From: Streptantibioticus silvisoli
GTDB taxonomy: Bacteria > Actinomycetota > Actinomycetes > Streptomycetales > Streptomycetaceae
Length of the DNA stretch: 64,000 bases
NCBI RefSeq assembly: GCF_027947535.2
Contig: NZ_JAAGKO020000007.1
Coordinates: forward strand, 124,001-188,000
Direction of reading: 5' to 3'
The position numbers were made by a program, and so were the translations under genes. This document shows positions 35,979 to 44,007 of this stretch, in pieces. Below the pieces are notes generated by a model, which saw only the letters and a program-made list of their open reading frames with translations, was not told the origin of the DNA and ran no database searches. The stretch's first letter is position 1; every line of letters starts with the position of its first letter.

Positions 35979-36596
35979 TCAGTCGACCTCCATCGTGCCG
36001 TACGACGGCTGCCCGGCCGGTTCGTACGTGGTGATGACGACCCCGGTGCCGGTGACGGCCGGCGGCGCGGTCAGGCGCAGGGCGGCCGGGACGGTGCCGT
36101 CCTCGAACAGCCGCCGCCCGGAGCCGAGGACCACCGGGAAGGTCAGCAGCCGCAGTTCGTCGACCAGGCCGTGCCGCAGCAGGGTCTGCGCGAGGGCGGT
36201 GCTGCCGTGGACCTGGAGTTCCCGGCCGGGCAGGCGTTTGAGGGCGGCGACGCCCTCGGCCGCGTCGCCCTCGATGAGGGTGGACCCCGACCACGCCAGC
36301 CGGGGCCGGGTGCGGGAGGCGACGTACTTCGGCAGGGTGTTGAGCGCGGCGGCGATCGGGTCGTCGGGGTCGGTGCTGCGCGGCCACGACGCGGCGAAGA
36401 TGTCGTAGGTGCGCCGGCCCAGCACGAAGGCGTCGGCCGCGCCGAACCACCGGCCCACCACCTCCCCCATCACCTCGTCGTGGAACGGCACGAGCCAGCC
36501 GCCGCAGCGGAAGTCGCCGGTGGTGTCCTCCGCCGGGCCGCCGGGGGCCTGCGTCACCCCGTCCAGGGTGAGGAAACTGGTCATCGTCAACCGCAT
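35979..36596 (-). CDS. Dihydrofolate reductase family (RibD C-terminal) protein
   Basis: 205-aa protein of the RibD-C/dihydrofolate-reductase-like family. It begins M-R-L-T-M-T-S-F-L-T-L-D-G-V-T-Q, as most actinomycete members do, and has D-A-F-V-L-G-R-R-T-Y-D-I-F-A-A-S-W, K-Y-V-A-S-R-T and L-Q-V-H-G-S-T-A-L-A-Q-T-L, which form the NADPH-binding site, then D-E-L-R-L-L-T-F-P-V-V-L-G-S-G-R-R-L-F. Such proteins probably reduce small pterin- or flavin-like substrates, but physiological roles are rarely known. ATG 36596 starts the family domain and has GAGG about 9 bases upstream. It is divergent from rodlin. Confidence 0.87.
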   Translation of the reverse strand: MRLTMTSFLTLDGVTQAPGGPAEDTTGDFRCGGWLVPFHDEVMGEVVGRWFGAADAFVLGRRTYDIFAASWPRSTDPDDPIAAALNTLPKYVASRTRPRLAWSGSTLIEGDAAEGVAALKRLPGRELQVHGSTALAQTLLRHGLVDELRLLTFPVVLGSGRRLFEDGTVPAALRLTAPPAVTGTGVVITTYEPAGQPSYGTMEVD

Positions 36597-36807
36597 GCCG
36601 CGGCCTCGCTTTCGTCCGCGCCGGTCGTCCGGCCCGCCGCCCCAGTAAAGCCGCCGGGGCCTGCCGGGTCCCGGCGGCGCGCACCGCGGGACGGCGGACG
36701 GCGGACATCTGCTCCGGGAGAGTGAACGCCAGCAACTTCCCCCGGTGAGCGCAGTTGTCCAGTTCGCTCCGCCACGAGAGCGCTTCGGTACCGGAAGGAA
36801 CACTCGC

Positions 36808-37203
36808 GTGATCAAGAAGATTCTCGCCACCGCCGCGGTGGTCGCCGCCGCCGCCGGTGTCACGGCCGCGCCGGCCATGGCCGTCGACAACGACCACGGG
36901 CCCAGTTCCTCCAACGGCACGGGCGCGCAGCAGGCGTACGGGAACACCACCACCGGGGGCCTGATGAGCCCGCAGGTCGGCCTGGTGCAGGGTTCCGCCA
37001 ACAAGCTCTGCGTCGGCCTGCCGCTGAAGGCGGACGCCACCTCGCTGGTCGGCGTCCTGGTGCCGGTCGGGGTCCAGGACATCCTGACCCAGCCGCAGAT
37101 CCAGCAGTGCGCGGAGAACTCCAGCCAGGTCAAGGGCGACGACCCGCTCTCGCACATCGCCGACCACATCCCCGTCCTGTCGGCCAACGGCGCCAACAGC
37201 TGA
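36808..37203 (+). CDS. Rodlin
   Basis: 131-aa secreted rodlin. Rodlins organise chaplin amyloid fibrils into the rodlet layer on aerial hyphae and spores of Streptomyces. The signal peptide (about 1-27) ends A-P-A-M-A-V. The mature part carries rodlin landmarks: G-A-Q-Q-A-Y-G-N-T-T-T, M-S-P-Q-V-G-L-V-Q-G-S-A-N-K-L-C, V-P-V-G-V-Q-D-I-L, Q-N-like I-Q-Q-C-A-E-N-S-S-Q and K-G-D-D-P-L-S-H-I-A-D-H-I-P-V-L-S. The two cysteines are conserved. The start is GTG at 36808 with GGAAGGA 7-8 bases upstream. In S. coelicolor rdlA and rdlB are adjacent; here only one is present and no chaplin gene is in the window. Expression is probably tied to aerial growth. Confidence 0.93.
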   Translation: MIKKILATAAVVAAAAGVTAAPAMAVDNDHGPSSSNGTGAQQAYGNTTTGGLMSPQVGLVQGSANKLCVGLPLKADATSLVGVLVPVGVQDILTQPQIQQCAENSSQVKGDDPLSHIADHIPVLSANGANS

Positions 37204-37214
37204 CGTCCCCGCAC

Positions 37215-37257
37215 CGCGCCGCCGACCACCGCGCCACCGCGCGGTCCCGGCGGCGCG
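37215..37257 (+). terminator. Hairpin terminator after rodlin
   Basis: Perfect 10-base arms CGCGCCGCCG and CGGCGGCGCG, with an inner ACCGCG/CGCGGT pair, begin 12 bases after the rodlin stop codon. Confidence 0.65.
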
Positions 37258-37432
37258 TCCGGATCCGGGTCCGTATGACCGGGGTGCGTGCGCCGGACAC
37301 CTCGCCGCGGCGTTCGGCGGCGTGGCCGCATCCGCGCGAGCGCCGTCCGTACAGGTGGGCGGCGTGTCCGGGGTGACTCGGCACTGTCGCCCGGCCCGGA
37401 GGGCGTTGCCGGGAGCCTCGCGGTCGTATTAC

Positions 37433-37459
37433 CTTGATGTCAAGATGCACGACGTCAAG
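37433..37459 (+). promoter_or_regulatory. Candidate MarR-type operator upstream of the methyltransferase
   Basis: CTTGATGTCAAG (37433-37444) is a perfect interrupted palindrome, and GACGTCAAGG (37450-37459) repeats the half-site, so three TCAAG/CTTGA halves lie between TATTAC (a possible -10) and the ribosome site. No regulator gene is adjacent. Confidence 0.5.
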
Positions 37460-37478
37460 GCATCCGGAGGACGGGCCC

Positions 37479-38252
37479 ATGCCGATCGACTTCCACGACG
37501 AGGCGCAGCGCCTGACCTACGCGGCCCGCGACGCCGGCGCCGCGTGGCGCCACGCGATGCGCGCCCTGCTCGACCCGGCGGGCCTGCGCGTCGCGGACAT
37601 CGGCTGCGGCGGCGGGGTGTACTGCGCGGCATGGCGGGACCTGGGCGCCGCCCGGGTCGTCGGTGTCGACTTCTCCGCCGCGATGCTCTCCGGCGCCCGT
37701 GAACGCCTCGCCGGAGTCGACGGCGTGACGCTGCGGCAGGGCGACGCCTGCGCCACCGGCCTGGACGACGCGAGCGCCGACGTGGTCTTCGCCCGCGCCC
37801 TCGTGCACCACCTCGACGACCTGACGGCGTGTTTCCGCGAGGCGGCCCGGATCCTGACGCCGGCCGGCACGCTGATCGTGCAGGACCGCACCTTGCAGGA
37901 CGCGGTACGGCCCGGCTCCCCGTCCCACCTGCGCGGCTACTTCTTCGAGGCGTTCCCCCGGCTGCTGGACGTCGAACGCGCCCGCCGCCCCTCGCGGCAG
38001 GCGGTCGGCGACGCGCTCGCACGGGCCGGGTTCGCCCGGGTACGCACCCGGGCGCTGGCGGAGGAACGCCGCACGTACGACGACCGCGCCGAGGTCCGCG
38101 ACGACCTGCTGGCCCGCACCGGGCGCTCCATCCTGCACGAACTCCACGACGCCGAACTGGCCCGCCTCGCCGACCACGTCACCGCCGCGCTGCCGAGCAG
38201 CGGCCCCATCCACGAGACGGACCACTGGACGGTCTGGGCCGCGACCCGCTGA
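37479..38252 (+). CDS. Class I SAM-dependent methyltransferase
   Basis: 257-aa class I methyltransferase; substrate unknown. The SAM-binding motif I is V-A-D-I-G-C-G-G-G-V-Y (about 38-48), motif II region V-G-V-D-F-S-A-A-M-L, motif post-I G-D-A-C-A-T-G-L, then V-V-F-A-R-A-L-V-H-H-L-D-D-L and the beta-5 strand T-L-I-V-Q-D-R-T. The C-terminal part is helical and hydrophilic. The ATG at 37479 follows CCGGAGGACG at good spacing, preferred over an upstream in-frame start. A palindromic operator candidate lies in the leader. It converges on the uracil-DNA glycosylase gene. Confidence 0.87.
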   Translation: MPIDFHDEAQRLTYAARDAGAAWRHAMRALLDPAGLRVADIGCGGGVYCAAWRDLGAARVVGVDFSAAMLSGARERLAGVDGVTLRQGDACATGLDDASADVVFARALVHHLDDLTACFREAARILTPAGTLIVQDRTLQDAVRPGSPSHLRGYFFEAFPRLLDVERARRPSRQAVGDALARAGFARVRTRALAEERRTYDDRAEVRDDLLARTGRSILHELHDAELARLADHVTAALPSSGPIHETDHWTVWAATR

Positions 38253-38403
38253 CGTCGGGGGTACGGGCGCCGGCCGGCCCCGCCGCGCCTTTCGGGACGC
38301 CGGTGCGCCGGGACGCAGACAGCCAGCACGGCACCGGTGCGAGCCGTCAGCCGGCCGGCGAAGGACCACCGCCCGCCGGTGCGGCCGCGTGGGGTGCGGG
38401 ATG

Positions 38404-39168
38404 TCAGTCCTCGGCCTTCAGTTCCGCCAGGGCCGCCGCGTCGCGGAAGACGTCCCGCAGCATCGCGGGGGTGAGCCGGCCGGTGGCGATGTTGCGCCGG
38501 CTGGGGTGGTAGCAGCCCAGCAGGCGCAACGTGCCGGTGCCGTCGGTCAGTTCGACCGCGCGGGCGTGGCCGAAGGCCGGGCGGGGACGCGGAATCCGCC
38601 AGCCGGCGTCGGCCAGGACCGGCAGCAGCGCCTGCCAGCCGAAGCCGCCGAGGACCACCACGACCCGCAACGTGGGCCGCAGCAGGGCGAGTTCACGGGC
38701 CAGCCAGGGGCGGCAGGTGTCCCGTTCCGCGGGGGTGGGCTTGTTGTCGGGCGGTGCGCAGTGCACCGGCATCGCGATCCGCACCCCGCGCAGGCTCAGG
38801 CCGTCGTCGGCGGCGGTGGACGTCGGCCGGGAGGCGAGGCCGACGTCGTACAGCGCGGCGAAGAGCACGTCGCCCGACGGGTCACCGGTGAACGCCCGGC
38901 CGGTGCGGTTGCCGCCGTGCGCGGCCGGGGCGAGGCCGACGACGGCGAGCGCCGCGTCCGGCGGCCCGAACCCCGGGACCGGCCGGGCCCAGTACTCCTG
39001 GTCGCGGAAGGCCCGGCGCCGGACCCGGCCGGTCTCCTCGCGCCAGGCCACCAGCCGGGGACAGGCCCGGCAGCGGACCACGGCCTCGTCCAGCGCCGCG
39101 ACGTCCGGCGCGGCCGGGGCGCGGCGGGCCGGGAAATCCGGGTCGCCGGGTTCGGGACCTGCCGTCAC
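38404..39168 (-). CDS. Uracil-DNA glycosylase, family 5 (UdgB) type
   Basis: DNA repair enzyme that removes uracil and possibly other deaminated bases from DNA, 254 aa. C-R-A-C-P-R-L near the N-terminus supplies two of the Cys ligands of an iron-sulfur cluster. The active-site motif is G-L-A-P-A-A-H-G-G-N-R-T-G-R-A-F-T-G-D, with Ala where family 1 has Asp, as in family 5. V-H-C-A-P-P-D-N-K-P-T carries another Cys, and G-C-Y-H-P-S-R-R-N is the C-terminal motif. The GTG start at 39168 follows GGAAGG. It is divergent from a small membrane protein gene. Confidence 0.88.
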   Translation of the reverse strand: MTAGPEPGDPDFPARRAPAAPDVAALDEAVVRCRACPRLVAWREETGRVRRRAFRDQEYWARPVPGFGPPDAALAVVGLAPAAHGGNRTGRAFTGDPSGDVLFAALYDVGLASRPTSTAADDGLSLRGVRIAMPVHCAPPDNKPTPAERDTCRPWLARELALLRPTLRVVVVLGGFGWQALLPVLADAGWRIPRPRPAFGHARAVELTDGTGTLRLLGCYHPSRRNIATGRLTPAMLRDVFRDAAALAELKAED

Positions 39169-39265
39169 AGCAACCCGCCTTCCCGCGCCGGGCGCGTGAT
39201 CGACTTGCCGGGGTGCGGCGGCGGGTGTGCGCTGGATGGACGGGGAGGCAGGAAGGAGCGGCACC

Positions 39266-39751
39266 ATGTCCACGCACCCCACGGCCCTGCGCCGTCTGTC
39301 GTCCCGGCATCGTTCACGTTCATCGGGACCATCATCGCGCCACGGGGGCCACCGAGCGTCGTTGCCACGCGTGTCGGGGGCCGTCGCGGTGCCGGCGGCG
39401 CTGGCGGTCGTGTACTGCCTGTACGCCGCGTTCGTCGCCGGTGACAACGGCTGGTCCACCGGCCTGACCTGGCTGATCGCCCTGGTGTCGGCCGCCGTGC
39501 TGTTCGTGCTGTGCTACGCGGTCGGCCGCTGGCAGCACGGACGCCAGTCGGAGACGGTCGCGGTGGCCTACGCGGTGCTGCTCGGCGTCGCGATGGGCTA
39601 TCTGCTGAGCCTCAACTCCCATCGTTCGGTGATGAGTTCGACGGGCGTGGCGCTGCTGAGCGCGCTCGCCTTCGGCGCGTCGGTGTACTACATCGCGCAC
39701 ACGAACATGCAGAACCGGCGGGCCCGGCGGCGCGGACGCCGGCTGTCCTGA
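39266..39751 (+). CDS. Hypothetical four-helix membrane protein
   Basis: 161-aa protein that I do not recognise. The first 40 residues are Ser/Arg/His-rich and probably cytoplasmic. Four hydrophobic helices follow: V-A-V-P-A-A-L-A-V-V-Y-C-L-Y, L-T-W-L-I-A-L-V-S-A-A-V-L-F-V-L-C-Y, A-V-A-Y-A-V-L-L-G-V-A-M-G-Y-L-L and G-V-A-L-L-S-A-L-A-F-G-A-S-V-Y. The end is strongly basic (R-R-A-R-R-R-G-R-R). ATG 39266 follows AAGGAG. It is tandem with the next gene, 102 bases apart, and may share a transcript with it. No enzymatic motif is seen. Confidence 0.75.
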   Translation: MSTHPTALRRLSSRHRSRSSGPSSRHGGHRASLPRVSGAVAVPAALAVVYCLYAAFVAGDNGWSTGLTWLIALVSAAVLFVLCYAVGRWQHGRQSETVAVAYAVLLGVAMGYLLSLNSHRSVMSSTGVALLSALAFGASVYYIAHTNMQNRRARRRGRRLS

Positions 39752-39853
39752 CGGACCGCCCGCACCCCGCCGCCCCGGCCGGACGCGACGCGCCCGCGCC
39801 GGGCGCGCGACCGCCGGCGGCCGGAGACCGGGGCTCGAACGCGGAGGTGCGTC

Positions 39854-40141
39854 ATGGGCCGACACCACCAGTTCCACGCCGACCATGGCGGACACTCGAT
39901 CACCGTGACCGTGCGTTCCGGGGTCTCCCGGGAGGTCGATCTGCTGGTGGACGGCAAGGAGGTCGTCCACCTCGCACCGCGCGGCGCCGGGACCACGCTG
40001 GTCGCCGGTGAGCTGCCCGACGATCCGCCGCTGCCGTTCCGCGTCACGGTGCACCAGCCCAGGTTCGGCTCCGGGCTGCCGCAGTGCACCCTCCTGCTCG
40101 GCGGCGTCGAGACGCCGCTGCCGGAACGCGCGGTCGCCTGA
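39854..40141 (+). CDS. Small conserved-looking beta-rich protein, function unknown
   Basis: 95-aa soluble protein that I do not recognise. It starts with a His-rich stretch (G-R-H-H-Q-F-H-A-D-H-G-G-H) that could bind metal, then alternating hydrophobic residues suggesting beta strands: S-I-T-V-T-V-R-S-G-V-S-R-E-V-D-L-L-V-D-G-K-E-V-V. The rest is Pro/Gly-rich and contains a single Cys. ATG 39854 follows GGAGG at good spacing, which together with the protein-like composition supports coding. It lies in tandem 102 bases after the membrane protein gene. The DGKE loop with flanking strands hints at a small beta-sandwich. Confidence 0.68.
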   Translation: MGRHHQFHADHGGHSITVTVRSGVSREVDLLVDGKEVVHLAPRGAGTTLVAGELPDDPPLPFRVTVHQPRFGSGLPQCTLLLGGVETPLPERAVA

Positions 40142-40273
40142 CGTCCCCTGCGGTACGGGCCCCGGGGCACCGGCGCCGTGGAACCCCGGCTGCCACGCGT
40201 TCCCCGCCACCGCACGCCTCCGCCACGGCTGCGCTGCACGGCGCGTCCCCGCCCCGCGCGTGCGCCCGCCGCC

Positions 40274-40789
40274 TCAGTCGATCAGCGGGCTGCGGCGTTC
40301 GACCAGGACGACGTCGCGCCAGACGCCGTGCCGCCGGCCGACGCGGTGGCGGGTGCCGATGACGCGGAAGCCGGCCCGGGCGTGCAGGGCCAGGCTGGCC
40401 GCGTTCTGCGGGAAGATCCCGGACTGCACGGTCCACACGCCGGCCGCCTCGGTGGAGGCGATGAGCGCGTTGAGCAGGGCCGCCGCCACCCCGCGACCGC
40501 GGGCGGCGGGGTCGACGTAGACGGAGTGCTCGACGACCCCGGCGTAGCAGGGGCGGGCGGAGACGGCCGAGGCGGCGATCCAGCCGATGACGTGCCCGTG
40601 CACCGGGTCGAGGGCGACGTACCGGTGGGCGGGCAGCTTCGCGGCGTCGAACGCGGACCACGCGGGCACGGCGGTCTCGAAGGTGGCGTCGCCCTCGTCG
40701 ATGCCGGCCCGGTAGATCTCCAGCACCCGGCCGGCGTGGCCGCCGGTCATCGGCACGACGAGCGGCGCCGGAGCGCGCCCGGCCGTCAC
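40274..40789 (-). CDS. GNAT acetyltransferase (phosphinothricin-acetyltransferase-like)
   Basis: 171-aa GNAT. It follows the phosphinothricin/methionine-sulfoximine acetyltransferase pattern: I-Y-R-A-G-I-D-E-G-D-A-T-F-E-T, H-S-V-Y-V-D-P-A-A-R-G-R-G-V-A-A-A-L-L (motif A), V-Q-S-G-I-F-P-Q-N-A-A-S-L-A-L-H and G-F-R-V-I-G-T-R-H-R-V-G. Members of this type often acetylate amino-acid analogs, but resistance cannot be inferred. The GTG start at 40789 overlaps the stop of the upstream epimerase gene by GTGA, so the two are one coupled operon. Confidence 0.87.
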   Translation of the reverse strand: MTAGRAPAPLVVPMTGGHAGRVLEIYRAGIDEGDATFETAVPAWSAFDAAKLPAHRYVALDPVHGHVIGWIAASAVSARPCYAGVVEHSVYVDPAARGRGVAAALLNALIASTEAAGVWTVQSGIFPQNAASLALHARAGFRVIGTRHRVGRRHGVWRDVVLVERRSPLID

Positions 40790-41820
40790 GGCGTCCGCCC
40801 GGCGAGGTAGCGGTCCTCGGCGGCGTAGTCGAGCAGCGGCGCGAAGTACTCCTCGTCGGCGCCGGGCAGCACGTGTCCGGCGGCGCCGGGGCGGGCGGCG
40901 GCGGCGAGGCGGTCGATCGCGACCCCGGCGAGCGCGGCGTAGTCGCCGGCCGGGACGTAGCCGAGCGCCTCGGCGGCGGACATGTCGAGCCGCAGCGGAT
41001 ACGGGGTGTTCCACGGGTGGTGGCCCAGGCCGTCGTGGTCGCCGTCGAGCAGGACCTCCCGCCAGCGGTGGCCGAGGCGGGCGGCGACCAGCCGCACGAC
41101 GTCGAGCCCGGTGGGCGCGTCGGGATCGGCGCAGTTCAGGACGCGGGCGGCCGGGCGGGCGGCGACGGTCTCGACCAGGGCGGCGAGGTTGGCGGCGCCG
41201 GTCAGGTGGACCGGGCGGGCACCGCGGTGGGCGAGCAGGACGGCCGGGCGCCGGTCCAGGGCACGCTTGACGAAGACCCACTCGCGCGGCCGGTCGCCGC
41301 CCTCGCCGTGCACCTGGGAGGGCCGCAGGACGGTCACCGGCAGGCCGCTGTCGAGCAGCACGTGTTCCGCGGCGACCTTGTTGGCGCCGTAGCCCTCGCG
41401 GGTACGGTAGTCGCCGTCGCCGGGCGGGACGGTGGCCTGCGTCTCGGGGACCGGGCCGGTGAAGACCGGCGCGACGTCGGAGTTGACGTGGTTGCCGAAC
41501 GCGTCGGCGTAGACCCCGCGCGCGGAGATCATCACACCGCACGCGGTGTCCTTGAGCAGCGGCAGCAGCAGCCGGGCCTGCGCGGCGGTGTAGCACAGGC
41601 AGTCCACGACGAGGTCGGCGCCGGGTCCGAGCGCGCCGGCCAGCGAGGCCGGGTCGTCGCGGTCGACGGTGACGAAGCGGGCGCCGTCGGCGGCGAGGCC
41701 GGCCGGCATCCGGGCGGCGTCGCGGGCGGCCAGGTCGACCTGCCACCCGGCGTCGAGCAGCCGGCGGGCCACGGCCCGGCCGATCAGGCCGGTACCGCCG
41801 AGTACGAGAGCGCGGGACAT
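40786..41820 (-). CDS. NAD-dependent epimerase/dehydratase family protein
   Basis: Extended SDR, 344 aa. The NAD(P)-binding loop G-G-T-G-L-I-G appears right after the start. Y-G-A-N-K is the Y-x-x-x-K catalytic motif (in G-Y-G-A-N-K-V-A-A-E), preceded by V-M-I-S-A-R-G-V-Y-A-D-A-F. The C-terminal half with P-V-H-L-T-G-A-A-N-L-A resembles epimerases that act on nucleotide sugars, although some members are isoflavone-reductase-like. The ATG at 41820 is the start of the Rossmann domain; a longer upstream frame is rejected. The gene couples to the GNAT downstream, which hints that the pair modifies one substrate. Confidence 0.85.
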   Translation of the reverse strand: MSRALVLGGTGLIGRAVARRLLDAGWQVDLAARDAARMPAGLAADGARFVTVDRDDPASLAGALGPGADLVVDCLCYTAAQARLLLPLLKDTACGVMISARGVYADAFGNHVNSDVAPVFTGPVPETQATVPPGDGDYRTREGYGANKVAAEHVLLDSGLPVTVLRPSQVHGEGGDRPREWVFVKRALDRRPAVLLAHRGARPVHLTGAANLAALVETVAARPAARVLNCADPDAPTGLDVVRLVAARLGHRWREVLLDGDHDGLGHHPWNTPYPLRLDMSAAEALGYVPAGDYAALAGVAIDRLAAAARPGAAGHVLPGADEEYFAPLLDYAAEDRYLAGRTP

Positions 41821-42426
41821 CGCAGGATCGTATCCCCCGAAGCTCCCACGCCACCCCCGGTTGTTCGCCCGCCCCGCGACCGCCCACCACCCCACCCGCC
41901 GAGAGAACGCGTCACCCGGTCGACTCCCGTGCGTACGAGGCCCGGTCACCTACCGGAGGCGTCAACTCCGGTACGTGCGAGGCCGATGCGCACACGGCCG
42001 ACGGCGGGTTCCGCAGGCGCCGGGCCGACCAACACGCACGCGTGAGGTCCGCGAGGGCAGTCGGGCGCGAAACGGTGGCGGGGGCCGACCCACGCGCACG
42101 CGTGAGGTCCTGGAGGCGCGCGCCGGCGGGGTCAACTCCGGTGCCGGGTAACGCGCCGGGCGCACCGGGGGCGCCGACTCCGGTACGCACGAGGCCGGTC
42201 CACACCCCGGCCGGGGCAACGTCCGGACGCACGAGGGCGGCTCGGCTCGCGGGTGGCGGTGTCGGCGACGCCGGTCGCAACGTCCGGACGCGCGATGGCG
42301 GCTCACCCTCCGAGGGCGCCAACTCCCTTGCGTACGGCACGAGTCCACGCACCCGCCGCGTCAACTCCCGTACCCGCACCACCGACCGCGCACCGCCCAA
42401 CAGCACCGCGCGGACGGCGTGCCGTC
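41821..42426. repeat. Degenerate interspersed repeat array
   Basis: 606 bases with no supported gene. About ten degenerate copies of a roughly 23-base motif, GTCAACTCCGGTACGYACGAG, occur from 41919 to 42381 at spacings of 20-60 bases (for example at 41919, 41961, 42131, 42173, 42216, 42278, 42318, 42360). A separate 29-base element repeats at 42022 and 42082. Core CCGGTACGYACG also occurs on the minus strand of the 13.4-13.6 kb array. Confidence 0.7.
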
Positions 42427-42762
42427 TCAGCGGCCGCGCGGTACGTACATGATCACGCCGACGCCGATCAGGCAGATCACCGCGCCGAGCACGTCGAAGC
42501 GGTCGGGGCGGTAGTGGTCGGCGACCATGGCCCAGATCAGGGAGCCGGCGACGAAGACGCCCCCGTAGGCGGCGAGGATGCGGCCGAACTCGCTGCTGGG
42601 CTGGAGGGTGGCCACGAAACCGTAGACGCCGAGGGAGACCACGCCGGCCACGATCCAGCCGATGCCGCGGTGTTCGCGCACGCCCTGCCAGATGAGCCAG
42701 GCGCCGCCGATCTCGAAGACGGCGGCGAGTACGAACAACGCGACGGAACGGGCGGTGAGCAC
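42427..42762 (-). CDS. YnfA family (UPF0060) small membrane protein
   Basis: 111-aa integral membrane protein of the YnfA family, distantly related to small multidrug resistance transporters. Four helices are visible: [53 protein letters not shown] and [16 protein letters not shown]. The conserved Glu in helix 1 (F-E-I-G-G) is present. The start is GTG at 42762, with GGGAAG upstream. Its promoter lies in the 173 bases to the upstream GNAT gene. Confidence 0.88.
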   Translation of the reverse strand: MLTARSVALFVLAAVFEIGGAWLIWQGVREHRGIGWIVAGVVSLGVYGFVATLQPSSEFGRILAAYGGVFVAGSLIWAMVADHYRPDRFDVLGAVICLIGVGVIMYVPRGR

Positions 42763-42935
42763 GGCGGACTTCCCTGCTGGCGGTCGGACGCCCCGGCCGA
42801 CGGGGGCGGGGCGGGGCGTAGGCAGTCTAGGGTCGGGACGCTCCGGCGCGTCGCTCCCCCGGCGCCCGGCCGGGAGGTGCCCCCGCACCGCGCCGGGCCC
42901 CGCTGACCGCACCACCCCGGCCCGCCGGACGCGGA

Positions 42936-43559
42936 CTACGTGCGCGGTGCGCGCCACATCGGCCACAGCGAGGGGCCGCCGGGCAGGTCGACGCTGGTGC
43001 CGGTGAAGACGAAGCCGAGGCGTTCGTAGAGCAGGCGGCTGCGCGGGTTGCTGGCCTCCAGGTAGGCGGCGACGCCCTCCCGGTCGCAGCGGTCGGTGAC
43101 GTGCGTGATCAGGGCCCGGCCGAGGCCGCGGTCGCGGTGGCCGGGCAGGGCGCCGATGATCGGCAGGTAGTAGTGCGGCTGCGACGGGTGCGCGGCGGCC
43201 GTCAACTCCCCCACGATTCCGCCGCGTTCGGTGCCGCCGGCCTCGGCGAGCCGGCGTGCGAACGCTTCGTCGCCGGCGGCGTCGCTCTGCGGGGCGCCGT
43301 CGGTGCCGACCGGCATCCACAGCGCGGCGGCGGTCAGGTCGCCGGTGACGTCGACCCAGCCGTCGCGCAGGGCCGCGTCGAGGAAGACGCCGAAGAAGGC
43401 CGGGTGGACCGCGCGGCGCTGTTCCTCGTCCGGGAAGACCCACTCGCTGACCGGGTCCCGCATGAACGCCTCGCCGATCAGCCGGGCCACGGCGTCGCGG
43501 TCGGTGGCGGCGGCCCGGCGGACGGCTATCGGCGGGGCGGAGGTGTGCGGTGGCGTCAT
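42936..43559 (-). CDS. GNAT family N-acetyltransferase
   Basis: 207-aa GNAT, acceptor unknown. After a short leader, the domain runs [50 protein letters not shown] (motif A) and [14 protein letters not shown] (motif B). This layout is typical of actinomycete GNATs with a C-terminal W-P-M-W-R. ATG 43559 follows GAGGAG. A 448-base gap separates it from the SpoIIE phosphatase gene; the two are not clearly linked. Confidence 0.87.
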   Translation of the reverse strand: MTPPHTSAPPIAVRRAAATDRDAVARLIGEAFMRDPVSEWVFPDEEQRRAVHPAFFGVFLDAALRDGWVDVTGDLTAAALWMPVGTDGAPQSDAAGDEAFARRLAEAGGTERGGIVGELTAAAHPSQPHYYLPIIGALPGHRDRGLGRALITHVTDRCDREGVAAYLEASNPRSRLLYERLGFVFTGTSVDLPGGPSLWPMWRAPRT

Positions 43560-44007
43560 GGCTCCTCGGTTCGGTACGCGTGTTCGGTGCGGGCGCCGGG
43601 GTACGGCCGCGGGTGCCCGGTTCGGCTCCGCGGGCGCGCCGGTACACCGGCGGACGCCGGGGCACGGCTGCGGTTCGACACGCCCACGGTGCCATGCCGC
43701 CGGCGGGAGCGGGAACCGATCGGGGAAGATCAACCGCCCGGGAGCCGGGCGGGGCGGGACGAGTTGGACACGGTCCGCCGTTCGCCGATGTGGCGATGCG
43801 ACCGCCCGACGTGGCGGCACGACCGCCCTCACAACGTTCCGGAGTCCGCGTGCTCCTGGGACGACCGCCGAGCCGAAGCGCGCCAACACCCGTCGCCCGA
43901 AGGGTGGTTGACGACCGCCGGGCGAACCAGGGCGCACCGCGAGGGGGTCGGTGGGGCGTGCCCCGCCGGGAGGAGACCCTGTCCCTCGGCGTCCGTCGTC
44001 GCCGGCG
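43560..44007. other. Intergenic region downstream of the SpoIIE phosphatase
   Basis: 448 bases between two minus-strand genes. I see no gene, repeat array or confident hairpin. A weak stem GGGGC-GT-GCCCC lies at 43953-43964. It must contain the GNAT promoter. Confidence 0.4.

Noticed and set aside
41919..42382. CRISPR or coding region
   Set aside because: Repeats are degenerate, irregularly spaced and not separated by unique spacers; all reading frames are Arg/Pro/Thr-rich.
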